Part shown: piece by piece, positions 15,861 to 23,441 of the stretch
Position numbering within the stretch: the first letter of the stretch is position 1
How the letters are laid out: each line of letters starts with the position of its first letter
From: Noviluteimonas sp052115395
GTDB taxonomy: Bacteria > Pseudomonadota > Gammaproteobacteria > Xanthomonadales > Xanthomonadaceae
Reading direction: 5' to 3' (one strand)
NCBI GenBank assembly: GCA_052115395.1
Contig: JBFRGO010000002.1
DNA length: 64,000 nucleotides
Program-made: the position numbers and the translations under genes
Notes under the pieces: model-generated
Told to the model about the DNA's origin: nothing
The model's database searches: none
What the model saw: the letters and a program-made list of their open reading frames with translations, nothing else

Positions 15861-16025
15861 TAGGCCGCGAGTGACGAGTTGCGTCGCTTTGCGACACAAC
15901 TCGCGGCAGGCCCGACCATGTCGACGCCCCTCGGGGAACCCACGGATCCCCCCTGTTCCGCACCTCGCGGGGCGTCGGCCACCCTTGCAGATCGCCACCA
16001 GGCGATGCGCGGCCCCTAGCGGGCC
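15861..16025. other. Cluster of four hairpins in non-coding DNA
   Basis: Part of a 439 bp gap between the lipoprotein and mnmG. Four successive inverted repeats are present: GCCGCGAGT/ACTCGCGGC (15864-15872 with 15899-15907) enclosing GTCGC-TTT-GCGAC; CGACGCCCC/GGGGCGTCG (15922-15930 with 15969-15977) enclosing a smaller GGAAC/GTTCC arm; ATCGCC-ACCA-GGCGAT (15991-16006); and GGCCC/GGGCC (16011-16025). No start codon with a plausible protein explains the region. It may encode a structured RNA or be a dispersed intergenic repeat; the strand cannot be decided because no T-tract adjoins the hairpins. Confidence 0.45.
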
Positions 16026-16049
16026 CCAATCCCGGCAAATCGCGGACAT

Positions 16050-16085
16050 AAAAAAGGGGCCGAACGTCCCCCGACATTCGGCCCC
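16050..16085 (-). terminator. Intrinsic terminator on the minus strand
   Basis: On the minus strand, GGGGCCGAA and TTCGGCCCC form a 9 bp perfect stem, extended after one mismatch by GTC/GAC around a GGGG loop, followed directly by six T residues (16055-16050). No annotated minus-strand gene lies upstream within 7 kb, so the terminator implies an unannotated transcript. Confidence 0.75.
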
Positions 16086-16163
16086 TGCGCTCCCCCGGCG
16101 TGTACTCGCCAGCCCCTGTTCCAATCCGGCAGCGCTTGGTGCGCCTGCCACCCCGGGTGCAGT
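16050..16163 (-). ncRNA. Candidate sigma-54-dependent small RNA
   Basis: A predicted transcript of about 114 nt, antisense to the direction of both neighbouring genes and not overlapping either. Read 5' to 3' on the minus strand it has a stem-loop with 8 bp and one bulge (16149-16128, loop ACCAA), a 4 bp stem-loop (16110-16097), G-rich single-stranded stretches, and a terminator hairpin whose apical loop is GGGG. A -24/-12 element lies at the right distance upstream. No ORF is present. Read on the plus strand the loops would be C-rich, which recalls the xanthomonad sRNA sX13, but the T-tract supports the minus strand. Confidence 0.5.
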
Positions 16164-16172
16164 GATAGATGT

Positions 16173-16189
16173 CGCAGGAAGCGTGCCAA
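16173..16189 (-). promoter_or_regulatory. Sigma-54 type (-24/-12) promoter
   Basis: Minus-strand TTGGCACG (16189-16182), four bases, then CTGCG (16177-16173) places the invariant GG and GC exactly ten bases apart. The -24 half matches the consensus completely and the -12 half at three of five positions. Expected transcription start is near 16163. An activator site has not been identified. Confidence 0.5.
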
Positions 16190-16230
16190 GCATGCCTTCG
16201 CGTCATTCAGGTCCCCGAACGGCACGCAAG

Positions 16231-16236
16231 TAAAAT
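16231..16236 (+). promoter_or_regulatory. Candidate -10 element of mnmG
   Basis: TAAAAT (5 of 6 bases of the consensus) 32 bases before the mnmG ATG, in otherwise GC-rich DNA. The matching -35 region is weak. It lies about 45 bp from the divergent -24/-12 element. Confidence 0.5.
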
Positions 16237-16267
16237 GCGCAGCCTGTCCGCGACACCCTTGTCCACC

Positions 16268-18154
16268 ATGTCCGATTTCTTCCGCCACGACGTCATCGTC
16301 ATCGGCGGTGGCCACGCCGGCACCGAAGCCGCGCTCGCCGCCGCGCGCACGGGTGCGCGCACGTTGCTGCTCACGCACAACGTCGAAACCGTGGGCGCGA
16401 TGAGTTGCAACCCGGCGATCGGCGGCATCGGCAAAGGCCACTTGGTCAAGGAAATCGACGCACTCGGCGGTGCGATGGCGCGCGCGGCCGATGCCGCGGG
16501 CATCCAGTGGCGCACGCTGAATGCGTCCAAGGGCCCGGCGGTGCGGGCGACGCGTTGCCAGGCCGATCGCGCACTGTATCGCGCCGCGATCCGCCGGATG
16601 GTCGAAGCGCAACCCAACCTGGTCGTGTTCCAGGCCGCGGTCGACGACCTGGTCATCGAAGGCGACACCGTGCGCGGTGCGATCACGCAGACCGGCCTGC
16701 GCTTCGAAGCGCCCGCTGTCGTGTTGACCGCGGGCACCTTCCTCGCCGGCAAGATCCACGTCGGCCAGACGCAATACGCCGCCGGCCGCGCCGGCGATCC
16801 GCCCGCGACAACGCTCGCCGCGCGCCTGCGCGAGCGTCCCTTCGTCGTCGATCGCCTGAAGACCGGCACGCCGCCGCGCATCGACGGCCGCACACTCGAC
16901 TACAGCGTGATGGAAGAACAGCCCGGCGACGACCCGCGCCCGGTGATGTCCTTCATCGGCTCGCGCGAGGACCATCCGCGCCAGGTCTCGTGCTGGATCA
17001 CGCACACCAGCGAACGCACGCACGAGATCATCCGCGGCGCGCTGGATCGCTCGCCGCTGTACACCGGCCAGATCGAAGGCATCGGCCCGCGCTATTGCCC
17101 GTCCATCGAAGACAAGGTGGTGCGCTTCGCCGAGAAGGCTTCGCACCAGATCTTCGTCGAACCCGAAGGGCTCGATGTCACCGAGATCTATCCCAACGGT
17201 ATCTCGACGTCGCTGCCCTTCGACGTGCAGCTGCAACTCGTGCGTTCGATCCGCGGCTTCGAGCAGGCGCACATCACGCGTGCCGGTTACGCCATCGAAT
17301 ACGACTTCTTCGATCCGCGCGGCCTGAAAGCCTCGCTGGAAACCAAGGCCGTCGCTGGCCTGTTCTTCGCCGGCCAGATCAACGGCACCACCGGCTACGA
17401 AGAAGCCGCCGCGCAAGGCTTGCTCGCCGGCCTCAACGCCGCGCGCTTCGTGCAACAGCGCGATGCCTGGTCGCCGCGCCGCGACGAGGCCTATCTCGGC
17501 GTGCTCGTCGACGACCTGATCACGCACGGCACGAACGAGCCGTACCGCATGTTCACCTCGCGCGCCGAATACCGCCTGCAGCTGCGCGAAGACAACGCCG
17601 ACCTGCGGCTGACGCCCATCGGGCGCGAACTGGGCCTGGTCGACGATGCGCGCTTCTCGCGCTTCGACGCCAAGCGCGAAGCGATCGCGAAGGAAGAAGA
17701 TCGCCTGCGCGCCGCGTGGGCGTCGCCGAACAACGCGCTCGGCCGCGAACTCGAAGCAACGCTCGGCGTGGCACTCACGCGCGAGGCCAACGCGCTCGAC
17801 CTGATGAAGCGCCCGGAACTGGACTACGCCAAGCTCATGCAATTGCCCGCGCTCGGCCCCGGCGTGGTGGATGCGAAGGTCGCCGAGCAGGTCGAGATCG
17901 GGGTGAAGTACGCCGGCTACCTCGACCGCCAGCGCGACGAGATCGCGCGCCAGCAGCGTCACGAAACCACGGCGATCCCGGCCGCCTTCGACTACGCGGC
18001 CGTGCGCGGGCTGTCGGCCGAAGTGCAGCAGAAGCTCGCGCGCGTGCGACCGGAAACCATCGGCCAGGCCCAGCGCATCCCGGGCATGACGCCGGCGGCG
18101 ATTTCGCTGCTGCTCGTGCACCTGGCGCGGTCGCGCGGCACGCGCGTGGCCTGA
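16268..18154 (+). CDS. mnmG: tRNA uridine-5-carboxymethylaminomethyl modification enzyme MnmG
   Basis: MnmG (GidA) works with the GTPase MnmE to install the 5-carboxymethylaminomethyl group on wobble uridine 34 of several tRNAs, using FAD. The 628-residue protein begins MSDFFRHDVIVIGGGHAGTEAA with the FAD-binding GGGHAG. It continues with SCNPAIGGIGKGHLVKEID, the GTPPRIDGRT block, a second FAD signature (GLFFAGQINGTTGYEEAAAQG) and the C-terminal PGMTPAAISLLLVHL. The ATG at 16268 is chosen because it gives the family N-terminus; an upstream in-frame ATG at 16169 would run through the candidate sRNA promoter. Length matches the family (about 629). Confidence 0.96.
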   Translation: MSDFFRHDVIVIGGGHAGTEAALAAARTGARTLLLTHNVETVGAMSCNPAIGGIGKGHLVKEIDALGGAMARAADAAGIQWRTLNASKGPAVRATRCQADRALYRAAIRRMVEAQPNLVVFQAAVDDLVIEGDTVRGAITQTGLRFEAPAVVLTAGTFLAGKIHVGQTQYAAGRAGDPPATTLAARLRERPFVVDRLKTGTPPRIDGRTLDYSVMEEQPGDDPRPVMSFIGSREDHPRQVSCWITHTSERTHEIIRGALDRSPLYTGQIEGIGPRYCPSIEDKVVRFAEKASHQIFVEPEGLDVTEIYPNGISTSLPFDVQLQLVRSIRGFEQAHITRAGYAIEYDFFDPRGLKASLETKAVAGLFFAGQINGTTGYEEAAAQGLLAGLNAARFVQQRDAWSPRRDEAYLGVLVDDLITHGTNEPYRMFTSRAEYRLQLREDNADLRLTPIGRELGLVDDARFSRFDAKREAIAKEEDRLRAAWASPNNALGRELEATLGVALTREANALDLMKRPELDYAKLMQLPALGPGVVDAKVAEQVEIGVKYAGYLDRQRDEIARQQRHETTAIPAAFDYAAVRGLSAEVQQKLARVRPETIGQAQRIPGMTPAAISLLLVHLARSRGTRVA

Positions 18155-18190
18155 CACAACCGGCACACGCGCACGTGCGCGCGGCGGGAG

Positions 18191-18196
18191 TACGCT
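18191..18196 (+). promoter_or_regulatory. Candidate -10 element of a leaderless transcript
   Basis: TACGCT ends seven bases before the ATG at 18203, the same arrangement as at 8723-8728. A short purine run (GGGAG) precedes it, but there is no Shine-Dalgarno between the -10 and the start codon. Confidence 0.35.
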
Positions 18197-18202
18197 CCGC
18201 GC

Positions 18203-19516
18203 ATGAACACGACCCCCCGCCTGCTCTCCCTCGCACTGATCGCCGCGCTTGCGGCCTGTTCGCGTTCGCCCGCGCCCGAAGCAAAGACGCCCGCGACGGC
18301 CACCGACGCGAACGCCCAATCCGCACTGATCGTCAACCAATGGGCATTGCCGACGCCCGACGGCGCCGCGCAACCGGATCTCTCCGTCGGTCCCGACGGC
18401 CGCCTGCTCCTCAGCTGGATTCGCAGGCAGGGCGATCGCAACGCCCTCCAATACGCCGCGTATCTCGGCGACGACAGCTGGGAATCGGCGCCGAAGACCA
18501 TCGCCGTCGGCCGCACGCTCACCGCGAACTGGGCGAACACGCCGCACATCCTGATGACCGAGGATCGCGCGCTGTGGGCGCACTGGCTGCAGACGCCCGC
18601 CGATGGAAAATCGCCGCACGCCTCCGACATCGTGCTCTCGCGTTCGCCCGACAACGGCGTGCATTGGGCGCCGCCGGTGGCGGTCAACGACGATGCGACC
18701 GGTACCGAACACGGCTTCGTCTCGATGTGGGCCGCAGACCAGGACGCGATCGGCATCGCCTGGCTCGACGGTCGCAGGACCGCAGGCGCGACGCACACGC
18801 ACGACGCCAACATGCCGGCGCACGACCACGACGAAGGCGCGGCAGGCGAGATGACCGTCCGCGGCGCGCGTTTCGACGGTGGGCTCCAGCGGAGCAACGA
18901 CGCCGAGATCGACGCCTCGACCTGCGATTGCTGCGGCACCGACGCGGTGCTGACCGACACCGGCCCGCTGCTGGTCTACCGCGATCGCACGAAGGACGAA
19001 ATCCGCGACATCTCCGCCACGCATCTGCGCGTCGGCAAGTGGGATGCGCCCAAGCCCGTGTTTGCCGACGGTTGGAAGATGTCGGGTTGCCCGCTCAACG
19101 GCCCGTCCGTGGGCGCGTGGGGCCCCGCGGTCGCGGTCGCCTGGTACACCGCGCCCAACGACAAGCCGGTGTTGCGCCTGGCGCGCAGCAAGGACAGTGG
19201 CAACACCTTCGATGCGCCGATCGACGTGGACCAGGGCGCGACCCTGCAGGGCCGCGTGGACGTGGCGAAGGACGGCGATTCGACCTGGCTGGTCTGGCTC
19301 CGCGAAGACGCGAAAGGCCAGACCGTGCAGCTCGCGCGCTATCCCAACCAGGGCGGCGCGCCGGAAAAGACCGAGCTCGCCATCCTCACCGGACGCGGTC
19401 GCGGAACCGGCTTCCCCAAGATCGCCGTGCGCAACGGCGTGGCCTTCGTCGTGTGGACCGACATCGTCGACGGCCGCCCGCATCTGGCCGGCGCGAAGGT
19501 CGCACCACGCGGTTGA
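18203..19516 (+). CDS. Sialidase-fold (BNR-type) lipoprotein with CxCC motif
   Basis: A 437-residue exported lipoprotein (lipobox LAAC, C19). The body has repeated Asp-box-like turns (SRSPDNGVHW, SKDSGNTFDAP) and W-strands typical of a six-bladed sialidase-like beta-propeller. Catalytic sialidase residues are not evident, so true sialidase activity is doubtful. Unusual features are a histidine-rich insertion at 198-209 (THTHDANMPAHDHD), a C241-D-C243-C244 motif and a later GCPLNGP (C296). I recall a similar CxCC plus GCPxxGP pairing in other secreted propellers, possibly a disulfide or metal site, but this is from memory. It may be transcribed without a leader. It is monocistronic. Confidence 0.78.
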   Translation: MNTTPRLLSLALIAALAACSRSPAPEAKTPATATDANAQSALIVNQWALPTPDGAAQPDLSVGPDGRLLLSWIRRQGDRNALQYAAYLGDDSWESAPKTIAVGRTLTANWANTPHILMTEDRALWAHWLQTPADGKSPHASDIVLSRSPDNGVHWAPPVAVNDDATGTEHGFVSMWAADQDAIGIAWLDGRRTAGATHTHDANMPAHDHDEGAAGEMTVRGARFDGGLQRSNDAEIDASTCDCCGTDAVLTDTGPLLVYRDRTKDEIRDISATHLRVGKWDAPKPVFADGWKMSGCPLNGPSVGAWGPAVAVAWYTAPNDKPVLRLARSKDSGNTFDAPIDVDQGATLQGRVDVAKDGDSTWLVWLREDAKGQTVQLARYPNQGGAPEKTELAILTGRGRGTGFPKIAVRNGVAFVVWTDIVDGRPHLAGAKVAPRG

Positions 19517-19531
19517 GCCCTCTGCAGCCGC

Positions 19532-19577
19532 GCGCAAGAAAAGTGTGATCCGCGCCCCACAGTGACACTTTTTGCGC
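19532..19577. repeat. Palindromic intergenic repeat, copy A
   Basis: GCGCA-AGAAAAGTGTG opens the element; AAAAGTGT (19539-19546) and ACACTTTT (19565-19572) are inverted repeats, and it closes with TTTTTGCGC. The first 16 bases match copy B at 43966 in 15 positions, and the middle (CGCGCC-CAC) is also shared, so this is probably a dispersed element. It could double as a weak terminator for the preceding gene. Confidence 0.5.
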
Positions 19578-19751
19578 ATAGCCCTGCTGCAGCGCACAAA
19601 CAGGCGCGTGGAGGCCACGTGAAGCCGCAAGCGGCGCTATTGCGCCGCAGCGTGCAAAAAACCCTGCAAAAAGCGCGGCATAGCGCCGCCCTACTGCCGC
19701 GTTGCGGAAAGCTTCCGTTCAGGTAGGCCTGATCCCGAAACCGTTTTCGTT

Positions 19752-19780
19752 TTGACGTACCCGCCGCACGCCCCTAGCGT
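19752..19780 (+). promoter_or_regulatory. Candidate promoter of the M4 protease
   Basis: TTGACG (19752-19757) and TAGCGT (19775-19780) with exactly 17 bp between them. The predicted start near 19787 would give a leader of about 167 nt containing the GTCCAC/GTGGAC inverted repeat. Confidence 0.4.
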
Positions 19781-19953
19781 CCGACGACCGCTCTGCGCAC
19801 AACAAACAAAAGCGACGGGTGGTGGTCCGAGCGACGCATGTCCACTGCAGGGGTGGACAAACGACAGGGGCCGGATTGCAACAACTGCAAGGAACGCAGG
19901 CCGCGGGAGCCATCGCGGTCATTAATTCAATCCACTTTCGGGGGTACCACTTC

Positions 19954-22209
19954 GTGAATCGCAATCACCGCCTGGCAGCACTCGCGGCTGCCACCACCCT
20001 CGCGCTCACCGCGCAGGGTGCGATCGCTGCACAACGCACCGACCTGCATCGCCTCAACGTCACCCAGGTCAACGCGCAGAACAAGCTCGTCTCCGCTCGC
20101 GCGGGCATCGCTCTGCAGGCGCGCGAGCGCCATGCCGAAATGCTCAACATGGACGCCAACTCGAACCTGCGCGAGTTGCGCACGAGCATCGACAAGGACG
20201 GCACCCGCCACACGCGCTACCAGCAGACCTTCCGCGGCATCCCCGTGTGGGGCGAGCACGTGGTGGTCAGCGAAGGCAAGGACGGTAACGTCCGCAACAT
20301 CTTCGGCCGCATGGTCAACGGCCTGGCCGGTGAACTGCCCGCCGTGGCCGCCAAGCTCACGCCGGCCAACGCCCTGGCGCTCGGCAAGAGCGCGGGCCTC
20401 GGTAATCGCCTCGGCTTCATGCGCATCGAGAACGCCAAGTCCGAGCTGTCGATCTTCGTCGACGACAACGACCGCGCGCACCTGGCCTACGTCGTGTCGT
20501 ACTTCGCCGACACCGCCGGCGGTGGTTCGCCGACGCGCCCGTTCGTCATCGTCGATGCGAACAGCGGCCGCGTGCTGAAGCAGTGGGACGGCCTGACGCA
20601 TGCGCTCGTGGGCACGGGCCCCGGCGGCAACGCCAAGACCGGCCAGTACGAATACACCGGCACCACCGGCCTGCATCCGTACCTCGACGTCGCGCAGAGC
20701 GGCACGACGTGCACGATGAACAACGCCAACGTCAAGTCGGTGAACCTCAACGGCAGCACCGGCGCCAGCACGACGGCGTACACCTACACCTGCCCGCGCA
20801 ACACCTACAAGACCATCAACGGTGCGTACTCGCCGATCAACGACGCCCACTTCTTCGGCGGCGTGATCCAGAACATGTACAACACCTACACCGGCACCAA
20901 CGCGCTGACGTTCCAGCTGATCATGCGCGTGCACTACGGCACCAACTACGAGAACGCCTTCTGGAACGGCTCGTACATGTCCTTCGGCGACGGCGCCAGC
21001 ACGTTCTATCCGCTGGTCAACGCCGACGTCTCGGGCCACGAGGTCTCGCACGGTTACACCGAGCAGCATTCCAACCTGACCTACTCCGGCCAGTCCGGCG
21101 GCATGAACGAAGCCTTCTCCGACATGGGCGGCGAAGCGACCGAGTACTTCTGGAAGGGCACGAACGACTTCGACGTCGGCCGTGAAATCTTCAAGTCGCC
21201 CACCGGTGCGCTGCGTTACATGTGCAACCCGCCGGCCGACGGTGGCTCGATCGACAACGCCTCGCAGTACACCTCGGGCCTGGACGTGCATTACAGCTCC
21301 GGCGTGTACAACAAGGCCTTCTGCACCCTGGCCAAGACGACGGGTTGGGACACGGTGAAGGCGTTCAAGACCTTCGCGCGCGCCAACGCCCTGTACTGGA
21401 CCCCGAGCAGCACCTTCAACTCGGGCGCGTGCGGCGTCGAAACCGCGGCGCAGGACCTGGGCTACAACAAGGCCGACGTCACCGCGGCGTTCACCGTCGT
21501 GGGCGTCTCGTGCTCGGGCGGCGGCGGTGGCGGCGGTACGCCGACGCCGATGACCAAGGGCGTGGCGATCACCGGCATCGGTGCGAGCACCGGGACCGAC
21601 AAGGTCTACACCCTGGTCGTTCCGGCCGGTGCGTCGAACCTGACGTTCACCAGCTCGGGCGGCACGGGCGATGCGGACATGTACGTCAACCTCGGCTCCA
21701 CGCCGACGGACACCACGTACCTGTGCCGTCCGTACAAGTCGGGCAACGCCGAAACCTGCACGTTCGCCGCGCCCACGGCGGGCACGTACTACGTGCGCCT
21801 GAAGGCCTACGCGACGTTCTCGGGCGTCACGCTGCTCGGTGACTACTCGACCGGTGGCGGTGGTTCGACGCAGACCTACGCCAACGACACGGACTTCGCG
21901 ATCCTCGACAACACGACGATCAACAGCCCGGTCGCGGTTTCCGGTCGCAGCGGCAACGCACCGTCCAACGCGCAGGTCGCCGTCAACATCACGCACACCT
22001 ACCGGGGCGACCTGAAGGTGGACCTGGTGGCGCCGGATGGCAGCGTCTATGTGCTGAGCAATCGTTCCGGCGGCAGCGCCGACAACATCATCCAGACCTT
22101 CACCGTGAACCTCGCGACCGAAGCGCTGAACGGCACGTGGAACCTCCGCGTGAACGACAACGCCGCGGGCGACACCGGCACGCTGAACTCCTGGAGCGTG
22201 ACGTTCTGA
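19954..22209 (+). CDS. Secreted M4 (thermolysin-like) metallopeptidase with PPC and P domains
   Basis: A 751-residue secreted zinc protease. Order: signal peptide (ending GAIAAQ), an FTP/PepSY propeptide with the WGEHVVVSEG block, the M4 catalytic domain with HEVSH at 362-366 and third ligand E386 in GMNEAFSDMGGEATEYF, a glycine linker, a bacterial pre-peptidase C-terminal (PPC) domain, a second linker, and a C-terminal proprotein-convertase P domain ending WSVTF. PPC and P domains usually aid secretion or stability and are trimmed. The GTG at 19954 is chosen because it gives a normal signal peptide and has GGGGG upstream. Exported proteases of this type are typical of predatory or lytic soil bacteria. 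Confidence 0.95.
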   Translation: MNRNHRLAALAAATTLALTAQGAIAAQRTDLHRLNVTQVNAQNKLVSARAGIALQARERHAEMLNMDANSNLRELRTSIDKDGTRHTRYQQTFRGIPVWGEHVVVSEGKDGNVRNIFGRMVNGLAGELPAVAAKLTPANALALGKSAGLGNRLGFMRIENAKSELSIFVDDNDRAHLAYVVSYFADTAGGGSPTRPFVIVDANSGRVLKQWDGLTHALVGTGPGGNAKTGQYEYTGTTGLHPYLDVAQSGTTCTMNNANVKSVNLNGSTGASTTAYTYTCPRNTYKTINGAYSPINDAHFFGGVIQNMYNTYTGTNALTFQLIMRVHYGTNYENAFWNGSYMSFGDGASTFYPLVNADVSGHEVSHGYTEQHSNLTYSGQSGGMNEAFSDMGGEATEYFWKGTNDFDVGREIFKSPTGALRYMCNPPADGGSIDNASQYTSGLDVHYSSGVYNKAFCTLAKTTGWDTVKAFKTFARANALYWTPSSTFNSGACGVETAAQDLGYNKADVTAAFTVVGVSCSGGGGGGGTPTPMTKGVAITGIGASTGTDKVYTLVVPAGASNLTFTSSGGTGDADMYVNLGSTPTDTTYLCRPYKSGNAETCTFAAPTAGTYYVRLKAYATFSGVTLLGDYSTGGGGSTQTYANDTDFAILDNTTINSPVAVSGRSGNAPSNAQVAVNITHTYRGDLKVDLVAPDGSVYVLSNRSGGSADNIIQTFTVNLATEALNGTWNLRVNDNAAGDTGTLNSWSVTF

Positions 22210-22257
22210 TCGAACGCACGTAACCACTCCGCGATCTTCCCCAAGGGGATCGCCTGG

Positions 22258-22289
22258 ACCCCGGTCGGCAACGACCGGGGTTGTTTATT
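22258..22289 (+). terminator. Intrinsic terminator of the M4 protease gene
   Basis: ACCCCGGTCG (22258-22267) and CGACCGGGGT (22272-22281) form a perfect 10 bp stem with a GCAA tetraloop, followed by TGTTTATT. A second hairpin just upstream (GCGAT...ATCGC with CCCC/GGGG) may support it. It separates the protease from the convergent fimbrial operon. Confidence 0.88.
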
Positions 22290-22304
22290 GGCGCGAGCGC
22301 AGCG

Positions 22305-23441
22305 TCACGGTGCGGTCGTGGAAGCGGAGAACTCCACGCGCAGCACGCCGCTGTAGTGGCCGGCGCGTTTGTCGGCGCTGGTGAATTCCGGCGTGCGCAA
22401 GGTCAGGGGCCATGGGGTGCAGATCACAGGCACCGGAATGTTTGGGAGAAACACCTGGCGACGCTCGGCGTCGGGGATGTTGGCGAACACGCGATCCTGC
22501 CCGGATTGATACTGCGTCGAGCCAAATGGCCGCGTCATCGAGCGCACTTCGTATTCGATGCGGTTCTGACCAGCCGCACCCTGCGGCGAAGGGTGTCGCA
22601 CGAAGAAGCGACCGGCCTCGTCGGCGCCCGTCGATGACGGATCGATCATGCGGACTGTGTAGCGGTTGCTGTTGGCATTGAAGCCGTCATAGAGGCAAGC
22701 GTCCACCGTACGCTCGCCGGAAGTGCGCGCGCCGCCGACGGAGGGCAGGGATCGGAGATTCAGATCGACGCGCGGTGTTGCCGATCCGAACTCGGGCAGG
22801 AACACCTGCATGTTCTGGTTGTCGGTGACATTGATGGTGATCGCGGCGGTGAAGTTGGCAATCTGCGCGCCTTCCCAGTGGGTGAGGCGCAAGTGGAGAT
22901 TGGCTTTCCACACACCACCAGTCGGCAGACGTGCAAGTTCAGCCGGCGTTACGTAGGCCGTTATTCGTCTCTCGTCGTTCCTGGTATTAACCAGGTAGCT
23001 GGGCCACCGGCAGAAGTAGGAGACCGCAGCGTGGATGCGGCCTCGGTTGTTTTCGGACGCGCAATTCTCGAACCAATACCTGAGGGTGAAGGCCTCGACA
23101 TTGAGTACGAAAGACATCCCCGATTGCGCTTCGGTGAAGCGCAAAGGAATCGTCGAAGTGCCGTCGTTGCTTGATAGCGAAGGGTTCGTAGGGCAGGCGC
23201 CTTGGTCCGGGTTGGAGGCGGACCAACATGTCCAAGAGTTCCGTCCCCACTTGATGGGATCTCCAGGATCGCGGCCACCCGTAGCCCCTAGCCAGAAATT
23301 GAGATTCGACCCGCCTGCGGACCCGCGCGTCATGCTCCTGGAGACCGCGACGTGGTTGTCCGCAGGCACGATGACCTGGGCTGACGCCGAGGCCGCGCAA
23401 CCAACGGCGATGAGCAACAACGCAAGCAAGCAACGACGCAT
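22305..23441 (-). CDS. CfaE/CblD-like fimbrial tip adhesin
   Basis: The last gene of a four-gene chaperone-usher operon. The 378-residue exported protein has a signal peptide (ending ASASAQ) and a two-domain all-beta sequence rich in aromatic residues and cysteines. Its place after an alpha-type usher, and a major pilin of the CS1 family upstream, identify it as the minor tip subunit that starts pilus assembly and carries the receptor-binding domain, as CfaE does in CFA/I. The direct similarity signal is weak by eye, so the call rests mainly on context. The start at 23441 is fixed by a 1 nt TGATG overlap with the usher stop. Confidence 0.75.
   Translation of the reverse strand: MRRCLLALLLIAVGCAASASAQVIVPADNHVAVSRSMTRGSAGGSNLNFWLGATGGRDPGDPIKWGRNSWTCWSASNPDQGACPTNPSLSSNDGTSTIPLRFTEAQSGMSFVLNVEAFTLRYWFENCASENNRGRIHAAVSYFCRWPSYLVNTRNDERRITAYVTPAELARLPTGGVWKANLHLRLTHWEGAQIANFTAAITINVTDNQNMQVFLPEFGSATPRVDLNLRSLPSVGGARTSGERTVDACLYDGFNANSNRYTVRMIDPSSTGADEAGRFFVRHPSPQGAAGQNRIEYEVRSMTRPFGSTQYQSGQDRVFANIPDAERRQVFLPNIPVPVICTPWPLTLRTPEFTSADKRAGHYSGVLRVEFSASTTAP

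Larger units (their letters stand above)
19517..19953. other. 437 bp non-coding region upstream of the M4 protease
   Basis: No convincing gene. It holds a palindromic repeat (19532-19577, listed separately), a perfect 7 bp hairpin GCGGCGC-TATT-GCGCCGC (19631-19648), a related GCGGC/GCCGC hairpin near 19674, and the protease promoter candidate. An inverted repeat GTCCAC/GTGGAC (19840-19858) lies in the predicted 170 nt leader, and a GGGGG ribosome-binding site sits just before 19954. The A-rich runs between GC-rich hairpins are unlike the flanking coding DNA. Confidence 0.6.

Noticed and set aside
15918..16019. A 33-codon ORF (starting MSTPLGEPTDPP) in the hairpin region
   Set aside because: The DNA is explained by inverted repeats, there is no ribosome-binding site and codon use is unlike neighbouring genes.
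16090..16150. tRNA-like T-arm (TTCCAATCC)
   Set aside because: No acceptor stem, anticodon arm or CCA-compatible end can be formed around it.
16050..16163. Plus-strand sX13-like sRNA with C-rich loops
   Set aside because: The C-rich loops fit, but there is no T-tract terminator or good promoter on the plus strand, while the minus strand has both; kept only as an alternative.
15829..16267. Possible 6S RNA, SRP RNA, RNase P RNA or tmRNA
   Set aside because: The diagnostic conserved segments of RNase P RNA, SRP RNA and tmRNA are missing on both strands, and there is no convincing 6S bubble structure.
18203..19516. True exo-alpha-sialidase
   Set aside because: Asp-box-like turns are present but the arginine triad and catalytic Tyr/Glu pair are not evident, so only the fold is called.
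19544..19567. Clp/CRP binding site (TGTGA...)
   Set aside because: The second half-site TCACA is not at the required six-base spacing; the palindrome is better explained as a repeat element.
16016..19630. A 1204-codon open frame on the minus strand
   Set aside because: It runs antisense through mnmG and the sialidase-like gene, with low-complexity Arg/Gly-rich translation and no domain; it is a by-product of high GC.
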